DNA from: Flavobacterium pokkalii | GTDB taxonomy: Bacteria; Bacteroidota; Bacteroidia; Flavobacteriales; Flavobacteriaceae | Reading direction: 5' to 3' | Assembly (NCBI RefSeq): GCF_014596575.1 | Contig: NZ_NASZ01000005.1 | Coordinates: 62,001-126,000 of the forward strand | Length of the DNA stretch: 64,000 nucleotides | Shown here: positions 9,901-19,109 of the stretch, in pieces | Layout of the letters: the number at the start of each line of letters is the position of its first letter | How positions within the stretch are numbered: position 1 is the stretch's first letter | Notes under the pieces: model-generated | The model's input: the letters and a program-made list of their open reading frames with translations, nothing else | The model's database searches: none | Told to the model about the DNA's origin: nothing | Made by a program: the position numbers and the translations under genes

Positions 9901-11147
9901 AATTCAATTGTATCTCCAAAATTTCCGGAGCTGATTTTTGTAGCCAGATTAATTTGTTCTTTGATGGCAGTGGTAAGTTTTTTTAATGATTCCCGGATGG
10001 AATCTAATTCGATATTGCCGGAAAGTACATGTCGAAATTCGGTTTGTCCCAGTGAAATCTGTTCAATTTTATGAGCAATAAGCTTAAGCGAACCGGAAGT
10101 TTTTTTGATTAATTTAAAAACAACGATTGCGGTTACGGCTAATAAAACCAAAAGCAATAAAAGCGAAAGAATGCTGCTGTTAAAGGTTTTGTTCTGCTCT
10201 TCTTTGGCTAATGCTGTAATGTAATTGAGTTTTTTATTTTTCAGTACATTGAGTTTGTTGTTAACCTCAGTTGATTGATTCCACCAGTTTTGAGCGGTTA
10301 TTTTATGAGTATTGTTCAAAATAGCATCTGAATTTGCTAAAAAAGACTGAAACTCTTCGGATTTTTTAAATTGGATGATTTCATTATTTATTTTAGAATC
10401 GTTGTAGTTTTCTAATTTGAAATCAGTGTTTTTGTTTATGTTTTTAATGTTGATGTAAAAACCGTACAAATCGCTGTGGATGCTGTCATCGGTAAGTTTG
10501 TCAAATACAATTCCTCTAATCAGGTTCGCCGCCGATTTAGAATCGATATAAGACTTGATATTGTTAGCCATTTTGGCGATGTTAGCATTGTCACAATTGG
10601 CAATTTCTCTTTCTATCAAATTGTTAAAAAGATAATTTAGCGCAATATAATCGTTGAAAATCGCTATTGAGGTATCTGTTTTATTCTCGATTTGATGATG
10701 AATCCTGTTGATAATTTTTCGTGCCTCAGCGATGTTCTTTTGGATAACTGTATCTTTTGAGTTTTGTTTGGAAAACCATTCGAGTGTTTCATCCATTCTA
10801 AGTTTTAATTCCTCTTTTTTTTCCGAATCAAACTTAGCATATTCGCTTAAGGTTCTTTCGTTGTTAATCAGTGTTATTGCCTGCGAGAAATTGGTAATAT
10901 TATCAATGTTTTTCAAGCTGTTTTCAAGACGGTTGAATTTTTGATAAGTAGTACTGATATCAATTATTGTAAAATAAAGCAGTCCCGAAATAGGTATTAA
11001 AAGAATGAAAACTAATTGCTTTTTAAAGGATAAATTTTTCCACATAACAGGAAGGGATTGTAGGTTAAAGAGCTGTTTGTTTGCTTTGGTTTTTAAGTTG
11101 TTGACTTTCAAATAGCTGATTTTGGGGCTTTTTAAAATCGGATACAA
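6978..11147 (-). CDS. Hybrid sensor histidine kinase with GAF domain and three receiver domains
   Basis: Up to 1389 residues. The Met at base 11045 (MWKNLSFKKQL) sits just before the first membrane helix and is a better start than 11147. Order: TM1 (about 41-66), helical periplasmic sensor (about 67-320), TM2 (about 322-344), HAMP-like region (345-440), GAF (about 452-603), long Glu/Gln-rich coiled coil (604-705), HisKA with His713 (NMSHELRTPLNS), HATPase (NFLSNALKFTPNGG, DNGIGIS, GTGLGLYISKQL), then three receivers with Asp1051, Asp1175 and Asp1320. Receiver 2 is divergent (DLGLPDSD, KT instead of KP). It heads the operon with cheR, cheB and a REC-kinase. The signal is unknown. Confidence 0.93.
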   Translation of the reverse strand: MYPILKSPKISYLKVNNLKTKANKQLFNLQSLPVMWKNLSFKKQLVFILLIPISGLLYFTIIDISTTYQKFNRLENSLKNIDNITNFSQAITLINNERTLSEYAKFDSEKKEELKLRMDETLEWFSKQNSKDTVIQKNIAEARKIINRIHHQIENKTDTSIAIFNDYIALNYLFNNLIEREIANCDNANIAKMANNIKSYIDSKSAANLIRGIVFDKLTDDSIHSDLYGFYINIKNINKNTDFKLENYNDSKINNEIIQFKKSEEFQSFLANSDAILNNTHKITAQNWWNQSTEVNNKLNVLKNKKLNYITALAKEEQNKTFNSSILSLLLLLVLLAVTAIVVFKLIKKTSGSLKLIAHKIEQISLGQTEFRHVLSGNIELDSIRESLKKLTTAIKEQINLATKISSGNFGDTIELRSDSDTLNESLNTMSSELKRLNDEAHANSLLEKNIIQVNKTIIDSKNIKDFGTNISKVLSQQTKGCQATFYIKDYIENQEQLIKIGSYADNDNSPKKIAFGEGLIGEAAKFNEQKCLNNLSKEYSFLSSSLGKSAIYNILITPVSHKNEVIGVIEIGSLENFNETDQKLVNTLKESLGSAIEVFIRNEELKLSMEEINRKNNILQVQEEELRQNNEELNKHTLLLQQSEEELKNQAAELEQTNAYLEEKGRELETKNYEIEKKNNDLTIAQEELNIKSEEIAQASKYKSEFLANMSHELRTPLNSILILSDLLKDNPAGNLTQSQLENLSVINTSGKDLLNLITDILDISKIEAGKVEIYPENTVSERIFSDMDGLFRAQMEKKEIQFKTTIAENCPSDLFTDVGKVEQILKNFLSNALKFTPNGGTVSMTFDTPDENWEFSNPKLASLENHNILRIAIKDNGIGISEENKKKLFQSFQQADSSTSRKYGGTGLGLYISKQLAHLLDGEVFFDSQLNQGSTFGVLIPIQYQGIENNTSVSETIAVPETVAKEEQIESEYPKANEELVDLAANINDDRNQADIDDKTVLIIEDDPSFAEVLLQVAHNNGFKAIIAHQGETGFQYAKKYNPKAIILDMKLPGIDGWTVLKWLKEDPELKHIPVHVMSGMKREKLAKEMGAFDFLVKPITPEKLKNAFLSIDEEINKVFKRVLILEDDEKLNYSIKQLLHANDKNTICLQAYSRLEAENILSNVEVDCAIIDLGLPDSDNVKAISELKKASKNKNIKVIINTGKNLSDKEQLELEENADSIVIKTDNVTERLKDEILLFLNKVETTENTAYQTAPNLSGGEILKDKHILIVDDDIRNIYALSAALTSKGAIITTAFNGIEALNALEEHQNFDIVLMDIMMPEMDGFEATKKIRENAKWKNLPIIALTAKAMKGDRDEILKAGASDYQSKPIDIQKLISLISIWIYK

Positions 11148-11176
11148 ATTACAAAAAAAAACTTTTATCTATTAAG

Positions 11177-11214
11177 CAAAAAAGCATTTCAGGAATGATT
11201 TGAAATGCTTTTTT
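11177..11214 (-). terminator. Terminator of the DUF4369 lipoprotein gene
   Basis: Near-perfect stem AAAAAAGCATTTCA / TGAAATGCTTTTTT with an 8-base loop, just past the stop of the gene at 11233; the T-run reads on the minus strand. Confidence 0.85.
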
Positions 11215-11232
11215 GAAGTAAATTTAAGAAGC

Positions 11233-11943
11233 TTAATTCGCCTTTTTTAAGGCTTCAATATAGTTTGTTAATTTTTTGCCATACATCGATTGAGCAACTT
11301 TTGGTGTCAAGGCGTTTTGTATGGTATCTAAATATTTGATGTTTATGTCATACACTTCGGCAAGAGCAATATAAGGCGCAATTTCGTGGTCTTTATTGTT
11401 CATGGCAAAATTTACGGCAAAAAGATACCTGCGCTTTAGGTTTAAATCCTGTAATTTGTTCAAACTGTCAACGGCTGTGGCGTCTTTTCGTTTAATAGCT
11501 TTGAATTTTTGTTCAATAAGATTCAGATTCTCATCCTTGTAGCGTTCTGTTGTTTTTTTGTATTCTTCGTACAATTCCTGATTTTTAGAACCCGTAATTT
11601 TTGCTCCGGAAAGGAAGCTGTCTAAATTGGTTTCGATATTCATGATACCCGGCTCGGCAAAAAACATCAGGTTGTTGTCTAATGAGTTTGTAACTCCTCT
11701 GTCTAAAAACAGGTAAAGCATTTCCGGTGATTTGATGTCAAGATCACTTTCAAAATGAGAGTTTCCGTCAATTTTAATGGTATCGATAGCTATCAGAGTA
11801 GTATCTACCACTTTTTGAATATACAAAGTTCCTTCTTTTAATCCTTTTACATTTCCTGTTAGGTGCAGGTTTCCTTTTGATTCTTTTTTGTTGCATGAAG
11901 CCATTAGTATCACGGCAGAGAATGCAAGAATTGATTTTTTCAT
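11233..11943 (-). CDS. DUF4369 domain lipoprotein
   Basis: A 236-residue predicted lipoprotein: signal peptide MKKSILAFSAVILMASC with lipobox Cys17. Residues 27-115 match the DUF4369 pattern common in Bacteroidetes (LTGNVKGLKEGTLYIQK, then ...DTIKIDGNSHFESDL), which often precedes a thioredoxin-like domain. Here no thioredoxin CxxC follows; the C-terminal half is helical and charged. Monocistronic, with its own terminator. Function unknown; probably periplasmic or envelope-anchored. Confidence 0.82.
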   Translation of the reverse strand: MKKSILAFSAVILMASCNKKESKGNLHLTGNVKGLKEGTLYIQKVVDTTLIAIDTIKIDGNSHFESDLDIKSPEMLYLFLDRGVTNSLDNNLMFFAEPGIMNIETNLDSFLSGAKITGSKNQELYEEYKKTTERYKDENLNLIEQKFKAIKRKDATAVDSLNKLQDLNLKRRYLFAVNFAMNNKDHEIAPYIALAEVYDINIKYLDTIQNALTPKVAQSMYGKKLTNYIEALKKAN

Positions 11944-12032
11944 TCGTAATTTTTATTTGGTGCAAAGTAAATAAAATTGTTGAAACCCCATAATGTCGGA
12001 GTTTGATTTCAAATACTTTCGTTGTTTTTTTA

Positions 12033-13889
12033 TTAAGCCTTTAGCCAGGCTTCTCTTAATTGTTTTTTAGAATCATCAGTAACTTCAATATGTTCGGCAT
12101 CTACATAAGGCAGTTTAACGGTTCCTTTAAGCGATTCTTCTTTTCCCTTTCGCTTTATTTTAATGCTAATCGACTCGTTTTCCTTCCATTTACTGCTTTG
12201 ATTAATCATGTCGTAAATGTTTTCGTAAGAATAAGCAACATTGTTGATTGCCAAAATAACATCTCCGCCTTTTAACCCTAAAGAGTCAAAAAATACATTT
12301 AGTTCACTATTAGGAATTACACTAATTTCATTATTGTTCGGATTAACCGTAATATATGGTGTTTTGTTGTCTTTTAAGAAAACCGGAGCAGGTACTTTTA
12401 TCATCGATTTGCTTAAACCTACTTTCGCCAAATAAACTTCATAAGGAATAGGAGTGGTGCCTGCTACATACGTTTTTAGAAAATCACCCACTTCCGGATA
12501 AGTAAGCTCGGTTATTTTACCAAAAAGTTCTTCGTCATTAAAGGCTTTGGAAACCCCGTATTCATTAGATAATTTTTGCATCAGGTCAAGAATTCCTCTC
12601 TCTCCGTTGCTTTTTTCGCGAATGATAATATCAATGCACATTCCGATTAAAGCTCCTTTTTGATACACATTCAAATATTGGGCTTTGTATGGTTCTTTTA
12701 AAACATTGGCACTCATTTTTGTGAATGACATCGTATCGTTCAAGGCTTTTGCTTCTTCTATTTTTTCGGCAATACGGTCGTAAAAATCAGCTTCGGAGAT
12801 TAGCCCTTGGTTGATTTGAAAAAGATTAGCAAAATATTCGGTTACACCTTCATACATCCATAAATGTTCGGACATTTTAGGTGCATTATAGTCAAAATCC
12901 TGAATTTCTTTAGAATGAATAGTAAGCGGCGTTACAATATGGAAAAATTCATGTGAAACAACATCCATCATCGATTTGACTAATTCGTCTTTTTCCATCA
13001 TTTCCGGCAACACAACGGTAGTTACCGTTGGGTGTTCCAGCGCTCCAAAACCATGAGCATCGTCTTCTTTTAAACTGGAAAGATAGAGTAGAACAGAATA
13101 TTTTTTGGTCGCATTAATTTTGCCTAAAAAATGTTTTTGAGCCGTCATCATCGTTTTCATTTCCGGAGTAATGCTTTCGGCAGTGTATTTTCCGTTTGGA
13201 GAATACACACAAATCTGAATATCCATTCCGTCAACATTAAAAGTGGTATAATCAGGTTTGGAATACATAATTGGATTTTCGACCAATTCGGCATAACGCG
13301 AAGTAACAAAAAGATCGTTGGTATTACTGCTGTCCTGATCCGTCATTGAGGTAGCGCCCCAAAGCGATTCCGGATGTGTAACACTTAGTTGGTAAGGAAC
13401 GGCCAAATAGTTGTCGAAATAGCCAATAAAACAATGGGTGTTTACTATGAAATTTTCACCGGCAATAATGTTAGAACCCGCAGGCGAAAAAACATCATCC
13501 TGTCCAAAACCGGTTCCTTTTTCGGTGTCAAAGGTATCGTTAACTAAATAAGTAATTTTGCTTAAAGATTTAGCTTTGCTAATTGTCCAGGAGTTTTCGT
13601 CTGTTTTTTTAACGGCTAACAGATTTCCTTTTTTGTCAAAAGCTTTAAAATCTTCAATATATTTTCCATAATTGTCTTCCGAATAAGTTCCTGGAACGGT
13701 TTTAGGAATGTGGTAATTAATTTCGTCAGCTGTAGTTTTAGGTGCATTTACCGTTACTAAAACCTGATCGTTTTTAACTTCGGTCAAATTGATATTGGCA
13801 TGAATGATGTTTTTTTTGCTTTCGTTGTTTATACTTTTACAACTCCAAAACAGTGAAGTAAGGGCAAATACTATTAGTGTTTTTCTCAT
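12033..13889 (-). CDS. M61 family metallopeptidase (glycyl aminopeptidase-like) with PDZ domain
   Basis: About 618 residues from the Met at 13889 (MRKTLIVFALTSLFWSC, a lipoprotein signal with Cys at the lipobox). An in-frame Met 16 codons upstream gives a hydrophilic extension and is rejected. The N-terminal beta-rich M61 domain precedes the zinc site HEFFH (His313, Glu314, His317); the third ligand is probably the Glu in LWMYEGVTEYFA. A PDZ domain follows at about 510-600 (FDSLGLKGGDVILAINNVAYS). It probably acts as an envelope peptidase on Gly/Ala N-termini, from family knowledge. No linked operon partner. Confidence 0.9.
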   Translation of the reverse strand: MRKTLIVFALTSLFWSCKSINNESKKNIIHANINLTEVKNDQVLVTVNAPKTTADEINYHIPKTVPGTYSEDNYGKYIEDFKAFDKKGNLLAVKKTDENSWTISKAKSLSKITYLVNDTFDTEKGTGFGQDDVFSPAGSNIIAGENFIVNTHCFIGYFDNYLAVPYQLSVTHPESLWGATSMTDQDSSNTNDLFVTSRYAELVENPIMYSKPDYTTFNVDGMDIQICVYSPNGKYTAESITPEMKTMMTAQKHFLGKINATKKYSVLLYLSSLKEDDAHGFGALEHPTVTTVVLPEMMEKDELVKSMMDVVSHEFFHIVTPLTIHSKEIQDFDYNAPKMSEHLWMYEGVTEYFANLFQINQGLISEADFYDRIAEKIEEAKALNDTMSFTKMSANVLKEPYKAQYLNVYQKGALIGMCIDIIIREKSNGERGILDLMQKLSNEYGVSKAFNDEELFGKITELTYPEVGDFLKTYVAGTTPIPYEVYLAKVGLSKSMIKVPAPVFLKDNKTPYITVNPNNNEISVIPNSELNVFFDSLGLKGGDVILAINNVAYSYENIYDMINQSSKWKENESISIKIKRKGKEESLKGTVKLPYVDAEHIEVTDDSKKQLREAWLKA

Positions 13890-13948
13890 AAAGCTATGTT
13901 TTTTGTTTCCTGATTTTGTCGTTTTTGAAACTGACAAAAAAGATATAA

Positions 13949-13978
13949 AAAAAACACTCAGGAGTAAGAGTGTTTTTT
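13949..13978 (-). terminator. Terminator of the DUF2805 gene
   Basis: Stem AAAAAACACTC / GAGTGTTTTTT with an 8-base loop, beginning 6 bases past the stop of the gene at 13984; runs of A/T on both sides. Confidence 0.82.
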
Positions 13979-13983
13979 AAAGA

Positions 13984-14262
13984 TTAGTCAAATTTATTCT
14001 TGATATAATACTTTCCGTCTAAATCGTCATCAAAATCATCAATTTTAAGAGGTTTAGGTTTCGGTTTTCCAGCCAAAGCTTTCTTTTTCCACATTTCAAA
14101 TTTTTCCAGAGGCATCTTTTTTTTCATGATTTCCAGAACTTCTTTTTCAGCCAATCCAAATTCTTTTTTTATAATTTCAAATGGATTTCTTTCTTCCAGT
14201 GCTAATGTAACAAGCTTCTCGGTTTGTTCGAAGCTTAGTTCTTTGCGGTTACTCTTTTTCAT
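13984..14262 (-). CDS. DUF2805 / TIGR03643 family protein
   Basis: A 92-residue basic protein. Residues 8-65 match the TIGR03643 pattern (LSFEQTEKLVTLALEERNPF, then EFGLAEKEVLEIMKKKM, then FEMWKKKALAGK), which looks like a helix-turn-helix region. The C-terminus is Lys/Pro-rich then Asp-rich (PKPKPLKIDDFDDDLDGKYY). Function is not established; a small DNA-binding protein is plausible from composition. It has its own terminator. Confidence 0.8.
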   Translation of the reverse strand: MKKSNRKELSFEQTEKLVTLALEERNPFEIIKKEFGLAEKEVLEIMKKKMPLEKFEMWKKKALAGKPKPKPLKIDDFDDDLDGKYYIKNKFD

Positions 14263-14483
14263 CAGATGAAAATTTATTCTAAATAGTTTTTTTAATTAAA
14301 AAATGATCTTGTAATAGGTTTCAATATTAATAAAAAAAACAATTACTTTACCGTTTCCCTGATTTTTTTTGTTGCTTTTTTTGAGGTTTGGATAGGGCTT
14401 ATCAGAAATGATTCTTTTTTGAATAATTCTTTTTTACAGACTTGATTATTAAACTCTTTTCAAAAATAAGACAGCCATTTTGT

Positions 14484-15191
14484 TTAAACTTCATCGTTTT
14501 TTTGCAAAACAAATTTGTAAATAAATCCACCGCTTAGGGCTCCTGCAATTGGCGCTACCCAAAACAGCCATAATTGACCCAGTGGTTCACCGCCCACAAA
14601 TACTGCCTGCGATAAAGAACGCGCCGGATTTACAGAAGTGTTAGTAATAGGAATGCTGATTAAATGAATTAAAGTCAGTCCAAGTCCAATGGCAATTCCG
14701 GCAAATTTTCCATTAGAAAATTTATCGGTTGCTCCCATAATGATTAATAAAAAGAAAAGAGTCAGAAAGAACTCGGCAATGAAACAGGCTGCTAAAGAAT
14801 AGCCCGAAGGAGAAAAAGCGCCGTATCCATTGGAAGCAAAAGCACCTGCCTGGGTGTTATCAATCATAAATCCTGCTTTTCCCGACGCGATGGTGTATAA
14901 TACCGATGCTGCTGCCACCGCACCCACACATTGAGAAATGATGTAAGGAATTAAATCCCGACCACTAAAGCGACCGCCAGCCCATAATCCGAAGGAAACT
15001 GCCGGATTAAAATGTCCGCCCGAAATGTGTCCCACCGCATAAGCCATTGTTAATACGGTTAAACCAAAAGCCAGCGCTACACCCATAAAACCAATTCCTA
15101 AATCGGGAATGCCGGCTGCAAAAACAGCGCTGCCGCAACCACCGAAAACTAACCAAAATGTTCCAAAGAATTCTGCAAATAATTTTTTCAT
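14484..15191 (-). CDS. aqpZ: Aquaporin Z-type water channel
   Basis: Six-helix inner-membrane channel of the MIP family, 235 residues from the ATG at 15191. A TTG two codons upstream can extend the frame but is less likely. Both NPA half-helix motifs are present: N62-P63-A64 in [11 protein letters not shown] and N188-P189-A190 in [12 protein letters not shown]. His176 and Arg191 fit the narrow water-selective filter rather than a glycerol channel. Monocistronic. Confidence 0.95.
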   Translation of the reverse strand: MKKLFAEFFGTFWLVFGGCGSAVFAAGIPDLGIGFMGVALAFGLTVLTMAYAVGHISGGHFNPAVSFGLWAGGRFSGRDLIPYIISQCVGAVAAASVLYTIASGKAGFMIDNTQAGAFASNGYGAFSPSGYSLAACFIAEFFLTLFFLLIIMGATDKFSNGKFAGIAIGLGLTLIHLISIPITNTSVNPARSLSQAVFVGGEPLGQLWLFWVAPIAGALSGGFIYKFVLQKNDEV

Positions 15192-15419
15192 AATCAATAA
15201 TTTATATAATGGTTATTAGTAAAAATTCATTAAACAGCGGGTAATTTCGAACTGTATTCCGGGGGTAAGAACGTTTTTGTGTTAGAGAATACAGTAAAAC
15301 AATGAATTTGAAGTTTTTACAAGTGCTTCAAATTCCAACTTGTTATACTAATGTATTGAAAATAAATGATTAATAAGAAAAAAAGTACTCTTTTTTTGTT
15401 TTTGAAAAAGAGAATTGCG

Positions 15420-16310
15420 CTATTTTTTGAGGCGAATATTCATAAAAACAATAGCGGCAATAATGATAAAAATCCCCATCCATTGTCCGAAAAGAACTTT
15501 TTCGCCCAATAAAAAATAAGCCATCATAACTGAAACAGGCAATTCTAAAGCCGAAACAATACTGCCGAGTCCGATACCGGTAAGCGGAAAACCAATATTG
15601 AGCAGGAGTGGAGGAATAATGGTTCCAAAAAGCGATAAAATAAGTCCCCATTTGAGGAAAATGGAAAAATGAAAAGGAGTATTTTGGGTGATTAACGTAA
15701 ATAACAGCACAATAATTGCTCCGCCAATCAGCATGAATAAACTGCGTTGAGAAGACGGAATTTCAATCGCGATTCTGTTGCAGGCGTACATGTTAGCCGA
15801 GTAGGAGGCAGCGGCTAACAATCCCCAAAAGAAACCTTTCCATTCCATAACCAGATTGTCATGGAACAGATTCGTTGCTAAAACAGTTCCGGTTAGTGTG
15901 AGAATTACTGAGAGGATTTTTTGTATAGAAGGTAATTTTTTTTCTAAGAACATTTCGATGACAACGCCCATCCAAACTGTTTGCATCAATAATACGATAG
16001 CTACTGAAACTGGAACATATTTAACGGATAAATAATAGAAAATACTGGTAAAACCAATAGAGGTTCCCGCTATTATCAGTTGTCGTTTTTGGTATTTTGA
16101 GAAGGGGATTTTTTCGGTTCGTGGATTTTTTCTTTTAAAAAAGTTCAGGATTAAAAGGGCTATAAGTCCCAGAGCAAATTGCGAGCCACTCACTTCGGCG
16201 GTGGTATAGCCTTCCTGATAAGCCATTTTGACAAAGGTGGCGAGCATACCATAGCAACTCACTCCCAATCCTACTAAAAAAACTCCTTTTAAGGTACTGT
16301 TTTTAACCAT
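15420..16310 (-). CDS. EamA/DMT-family transporter
   Basis: A 296-residue inner-membrane protein with about ten hydrophobic helices in two repeats (about 8-140 and 152-292), the layout of the drug/metabolite transporter superfamily (EamA). Helix 1 begins VFLVGLGVSCYGMLATFVK and the second half SYSANMYACNRIA. Substrate unknown; such proteins usually export amino acids, sugars or nucleobases. No functional neighbour. Confidence 0.88.
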   Translation of the reverse strand: MVKNSTLKGVFLVGLGVSCYGMLATFVKMAYQEGYTTAEVSGSQFALGLIALLILNFFKRKNPRTEKIPFSKYQKRQLIIAGTSIGFTSIFYYLSVKYVPVSVAIVLLMQTVWMGVVIEMFLEKKLPSIQKILSVILTLTGTVLATNLFHDNLVMEWKGFFWGLLAAASYSANMYACNRIAIEIPSSQRSLFMLIGGAIIVLLFTLITQNTPFHFSIFLKWGLILSLFGTIIPPLLLNIGFPLTGIGLGSIVSALELPVSVMMAYFLLGEKVLFGQWMGIFIIIAAIVFMNIRLKK

Positions 16311-16381
16311 TCCTGCTTTTTTTTTGCTTTGTAAAAATAGGAAATACAGCCCGGAAACAGACTTTAAAAGGAGTTAAAATA

Positions 16382-17548
16382 TTAAAATAATCCTTGCAGA
16401 GGCGCATTTTTAATGCCTATTTTATGGTAATCAAAAGCCATTTTTTCTTTTAGCAAACTGGCATACACTGAACGGAAATCAATTTGATATTTTAAATCGC
16501 CATTAGATAAATCGCTAAGATTTGGGTTGTTGCCAATAACTTTTCCCTGATTTTGTCCGCCAATGACAAACATCGGCGCGGCAGTTCCGTGGTCGGTTCC
16601 GTTGCCGTTGTCTTTGACTCTTCGACCAAATTCGGAGAAAACGACAATGGTTACATTTTGTAGTAAATTAGCCTGTTTTAAATCCTGATAAAAACTAAAC
16701 AAAGAGCTGTCTAATTCTTTGAATTTGTTATTTTGAATCACCAATTGGTTGTCGTGCGTATCATAACCACCCTGGGAAGTATAATAAACTTTCGAATTCA
16801 AATTTCCTTTAACCAATCGGGCAATCCATTCCAGGTTTTTACCCAAAGCCGTTTTTGGATAAGTCGTTTCGGCTGTTGATTTGGCTAATGCTTTTTGAAT
16901 TTCTTCCGAACCTTCTACAACTGAACTGGCTATTTTTCGAACAAAATCCAAAGACGGATTTTCGGATAAAATTTCCGTTTCTTCTTTGGCTTTTTTAATT
17001 CTGAAACGATCCGGATCTTTCACGGTTATCGAATTCGGATTATCGCCTTTTAAGGAAAGATTGTCAATCGAATCGATGTTGATTCCGGCAGTCGGGGTGT
17101 GCGTCACACATTGTAAATCCAGATAACGTCCCAGCCAGCCTTCGTTGATGTATTGGTTCGAATCCGAAGCGGTTTGCCAGATTTCCTGACTTCTGAAATG
17201 CGAACGATTCGGCTCCGGATAACCCACATTTTGAATCACCGATAAATCACCATTTTGTTGCATTTGGGCAAAACCTTTTAATGAAGGATGAAATCCCATG
17301 CCTTTGGTGGTCGAAATGACTTCGTTTTTATTAAGGGCAATTTTTGGTCGGTATTCGTGGTACAAAGGATCGTCAAAAGGAATAAAAGTATTCAGACCGT
17401 CGTTTCCGCCGTTCAATTGTACAAAAACCAGACATTGTTCGCCAATAATCAGGTTTTTTTGCGAAGCATAAGAAAACAAAAAATTAGGAAGCAACAGGGA
17501 TCCTCCTGTCAAAGTTCCGGTAAGCGATAGAAAATTTCTTCTGTTCAT
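16382..17548 (-). CDS. DUF1501 domain protein
   Basis: A 388-residue exported protein with an RR-containing signal (MNRRNFLSLTGTLTGGSLLLP), consistent with Tat export. DUF1501 hallmarks: LVFVQLNGGNDGLNTFIPFDDPLYHEYRP, MGFHPSLKG, then VVFSEFGRRVKDNGNGTDHGTAAPMFVIGG near residue 315, a sulfatase/alkaline phosphatase-like metal site region. The activity of the family is not proven. It follows a DUF1800 gene by 26 bases; the two families nearly always occur together. Confidence 0.92.
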   Translation of the reverse strand: MNRRNFLSLTGTLTGGSLLLPNFLFSYASQKNLIIGEQCLVFVQLNGGNDGLNTFIPFDDPLYHEYRPKIALNKNEVISTTKGMGFHPSLKGFAQMQQNGDLSVIQNVGYPEPNRSHFRSQEIWQTASDSNQYINEGWLGRYLDLQCVTHTPTAGINIDSIDNLSLKGDNPNSITVKDPDRFRIKKAKEETEILSENPSLDFVRKIASSVVEGSEEIQKALAKSTAETTYPKTALGKNLEWIARLVKGNLNSKVYYTSQGGYDTHDNQLVIQNNKFKELDSSLFSFYQDLKQANLLQNVTIVVFSEFGRRVKDNGNGTDHGTAAPMFVIGGQNQGKVIGNNPNLSDLSNGDLKYQIDFRSVYASLLKEKMAFDYHKIGIKNAPLQGLF

Positions 17549-17574
17549 AATCAGATAATTTAAGGAGGTTGTGG

Positions 17575-18972
17575 CTAAATTAATTGAAATTCAGGTTCTT
17601 TGACCATCGCATTAAACAGTCGTAAAACCGCCTGATTGGCATTTTGAGCATGCGCATCAAAATCGTATTTTAAGATTTTTTCAAAATCTTTTTGGGCATC
17701 GGGATCCACCTGAAACAATAATCTTTGGGATAATTCGCTGATAATTTGTTTGTTCGTTCCAATATCCCAGTTTAGTTTAAGAAGCGTTTTTCTAAGGTTT
17801 GTACGGTTGTTCGTTTCTTCCATCATCATATTGGCCTGAGCTTTTTGATTGAAATTTTCTCTTCCGCTGCAATACAAATCAGCCAGATTGTTGCGTTGCA
17901 GGTAAATTTGCGAAGTGAGCCATGATTTTCCGCCTTCCCAGCCTTTTACATTGGGTTGGTTAAACAAATCCATGCCCTGACTTTTTATAAAAGCCACGAT
18001 TGGGCGGTTTGTTCTGGGATTAATTTGCAATTCATGAAGTACTTGCAGGCTGTATTCCAAAGGATTTTTTATTTTAGAACCAGCGGTTTTTTTATCAAAT
18101 TCCTCGGTGAAGATTTTTTCCAGCAAAGGTTTGATTTCAAAATTCTGTTTTCTGAAATAATCGCCGTAATAGGTAACTAATTTTTCGTCCGGATTATCAT
18201 AAATAAACCATTCCAGAATTTTTCGGGTAAAAAGGTAGGGACTGTTTTTTTGTTTGAAGATAATATCCACAATATCATCGGCTTTAAAATGTCCTTTCTT
18301 GCCCAAATACACAATTTCTGAATCGTCCGAAATGCGGTCTCTGTAAATGCCGCCATCGTCTCCAACGCTCAATCCGGCAAGAGCTTTAGCGCCGTTTTTG
18401 ATGTCATCTTCGCTGTAATTACCAATTCCTAAAGTAAAAAGTTCCAGTAATTCCCGGCTCAGGTTTTCGTTGATTTTTCCTTTTCGGTTGTCCACATTGT
18501 CCAGATAGCGCAGCATGGCATTGCTTTTAACAATGGCTTTGGTTAATTCTCTAAAGTTGCCAAAAGCGTGTTGACGCAGCAGTTGGTTGTGTTGAAAAAT
18601 CCAGTAATTAACCTTTACTTTTTGATAAGTTGAAACAAAATGATTGTGCAATAACAAGGTCATTTTTTCCCGAAGCGGAAAATCTTCGTTTCGCATTTTA
18701 TCAATCCACCAGGATTTCATTTCCAGTGAAGTTTGGACTTCCTGTTTTTGAAATTCCTTTTTTTTCTCCCGGTCTAATTTTCCGTTTTTTTGGCGTTGCT
18801 CTCTAAATTCAATCAGGGTTTTAGGACTGTCTTTGAGAAAATCAGGGATACTATTGTTGAAATCCGTTTTGAAAGAGGCATTGAGAAATTTAGCAATTCC
18901 CATTTTTTCAATCGAAGCGGCCTGTTGGTTAGAAAAACCTAAACGGAGCGACCAAAGCGAATTAGGATTCAT
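17575..18972 (-). CDS. DUF1800 domain protein
   Basis: A 465-residue protein matching DUF1800: start NPNSLWSLRLGFSNQQAASI, REKMTLLLHNHFVSTYQKV, NLSRELLELFTLGIGNYSEDDIKNGAKALAG, FTRKILEWFIYDNPDEKLVTYYGDYF and the Trp-rich GWEGGKSWLTSQIYLQRNN. It heads a two-gene operon with the DUF1501 gene. Function not established; co-occurrence suggests the two proteins act on the same exported substrate. No clear signal peptide is visible at this start. Confidence 0.9.
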   Translation of the reverse strand: MNPNSLWSLRLGFSNQQAASIEKMGIAKFLNASFKTDFNNSIPDFLKDSPKTLIEFREQRQKNGKLDREKKKEFQKQEVQTSLEMKSWWIDKMRNEDFPLREKMTLLLHNHFVSTYQKVKVNYWIFQHNQLLRQHAFGNFRELTKAIVKSNAMLRYLDNVDNRKGKINENLSRELLELFTLGIGNYSEDDIKNGAKALAGLSVGDDGGIYRDRISDDSEIVYLGKKGHFKADDIVDIIFKQKNSPYLFTRKILEWFIYDNPDEKLVTYYGDYFRKQNFEIKPLLEKIFTEEFDKKTAGSKIKNPLEYSLQVLHELQINPRTNRPIVAFIKSQGMDLFNQPNVKGWEGGKSWLTSQIYLQRNNLADLYCSGRENFNQKAQANMMMEETNNRTNLRKTLLKLNWDIGTNKQIISELSQRLLFQVDPDAQKDFEKILKYDFDAHAQNANQAVLRLFNAMVKEPEFQLI

Positions 18973-19109
18973 AATCAGTAGGGTTTTGGGTTAATGGTTT
19001 TTTGTTGGTTGTTCTCTTTTAAGATGAATAACTACCCAAAAGGTTTAACGCGGTTCTTTTTTATTTGTTTTAAGAACTACTGGAAAAAGAAACCTTGCTA
19101 TAAATTGGA

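Noticed and set aside
15370..15651. 93-codon minus-strand frame overlapping the DMT transporter
   Set aside because: Another frame of the real transporter gene; composition is not protein-like.
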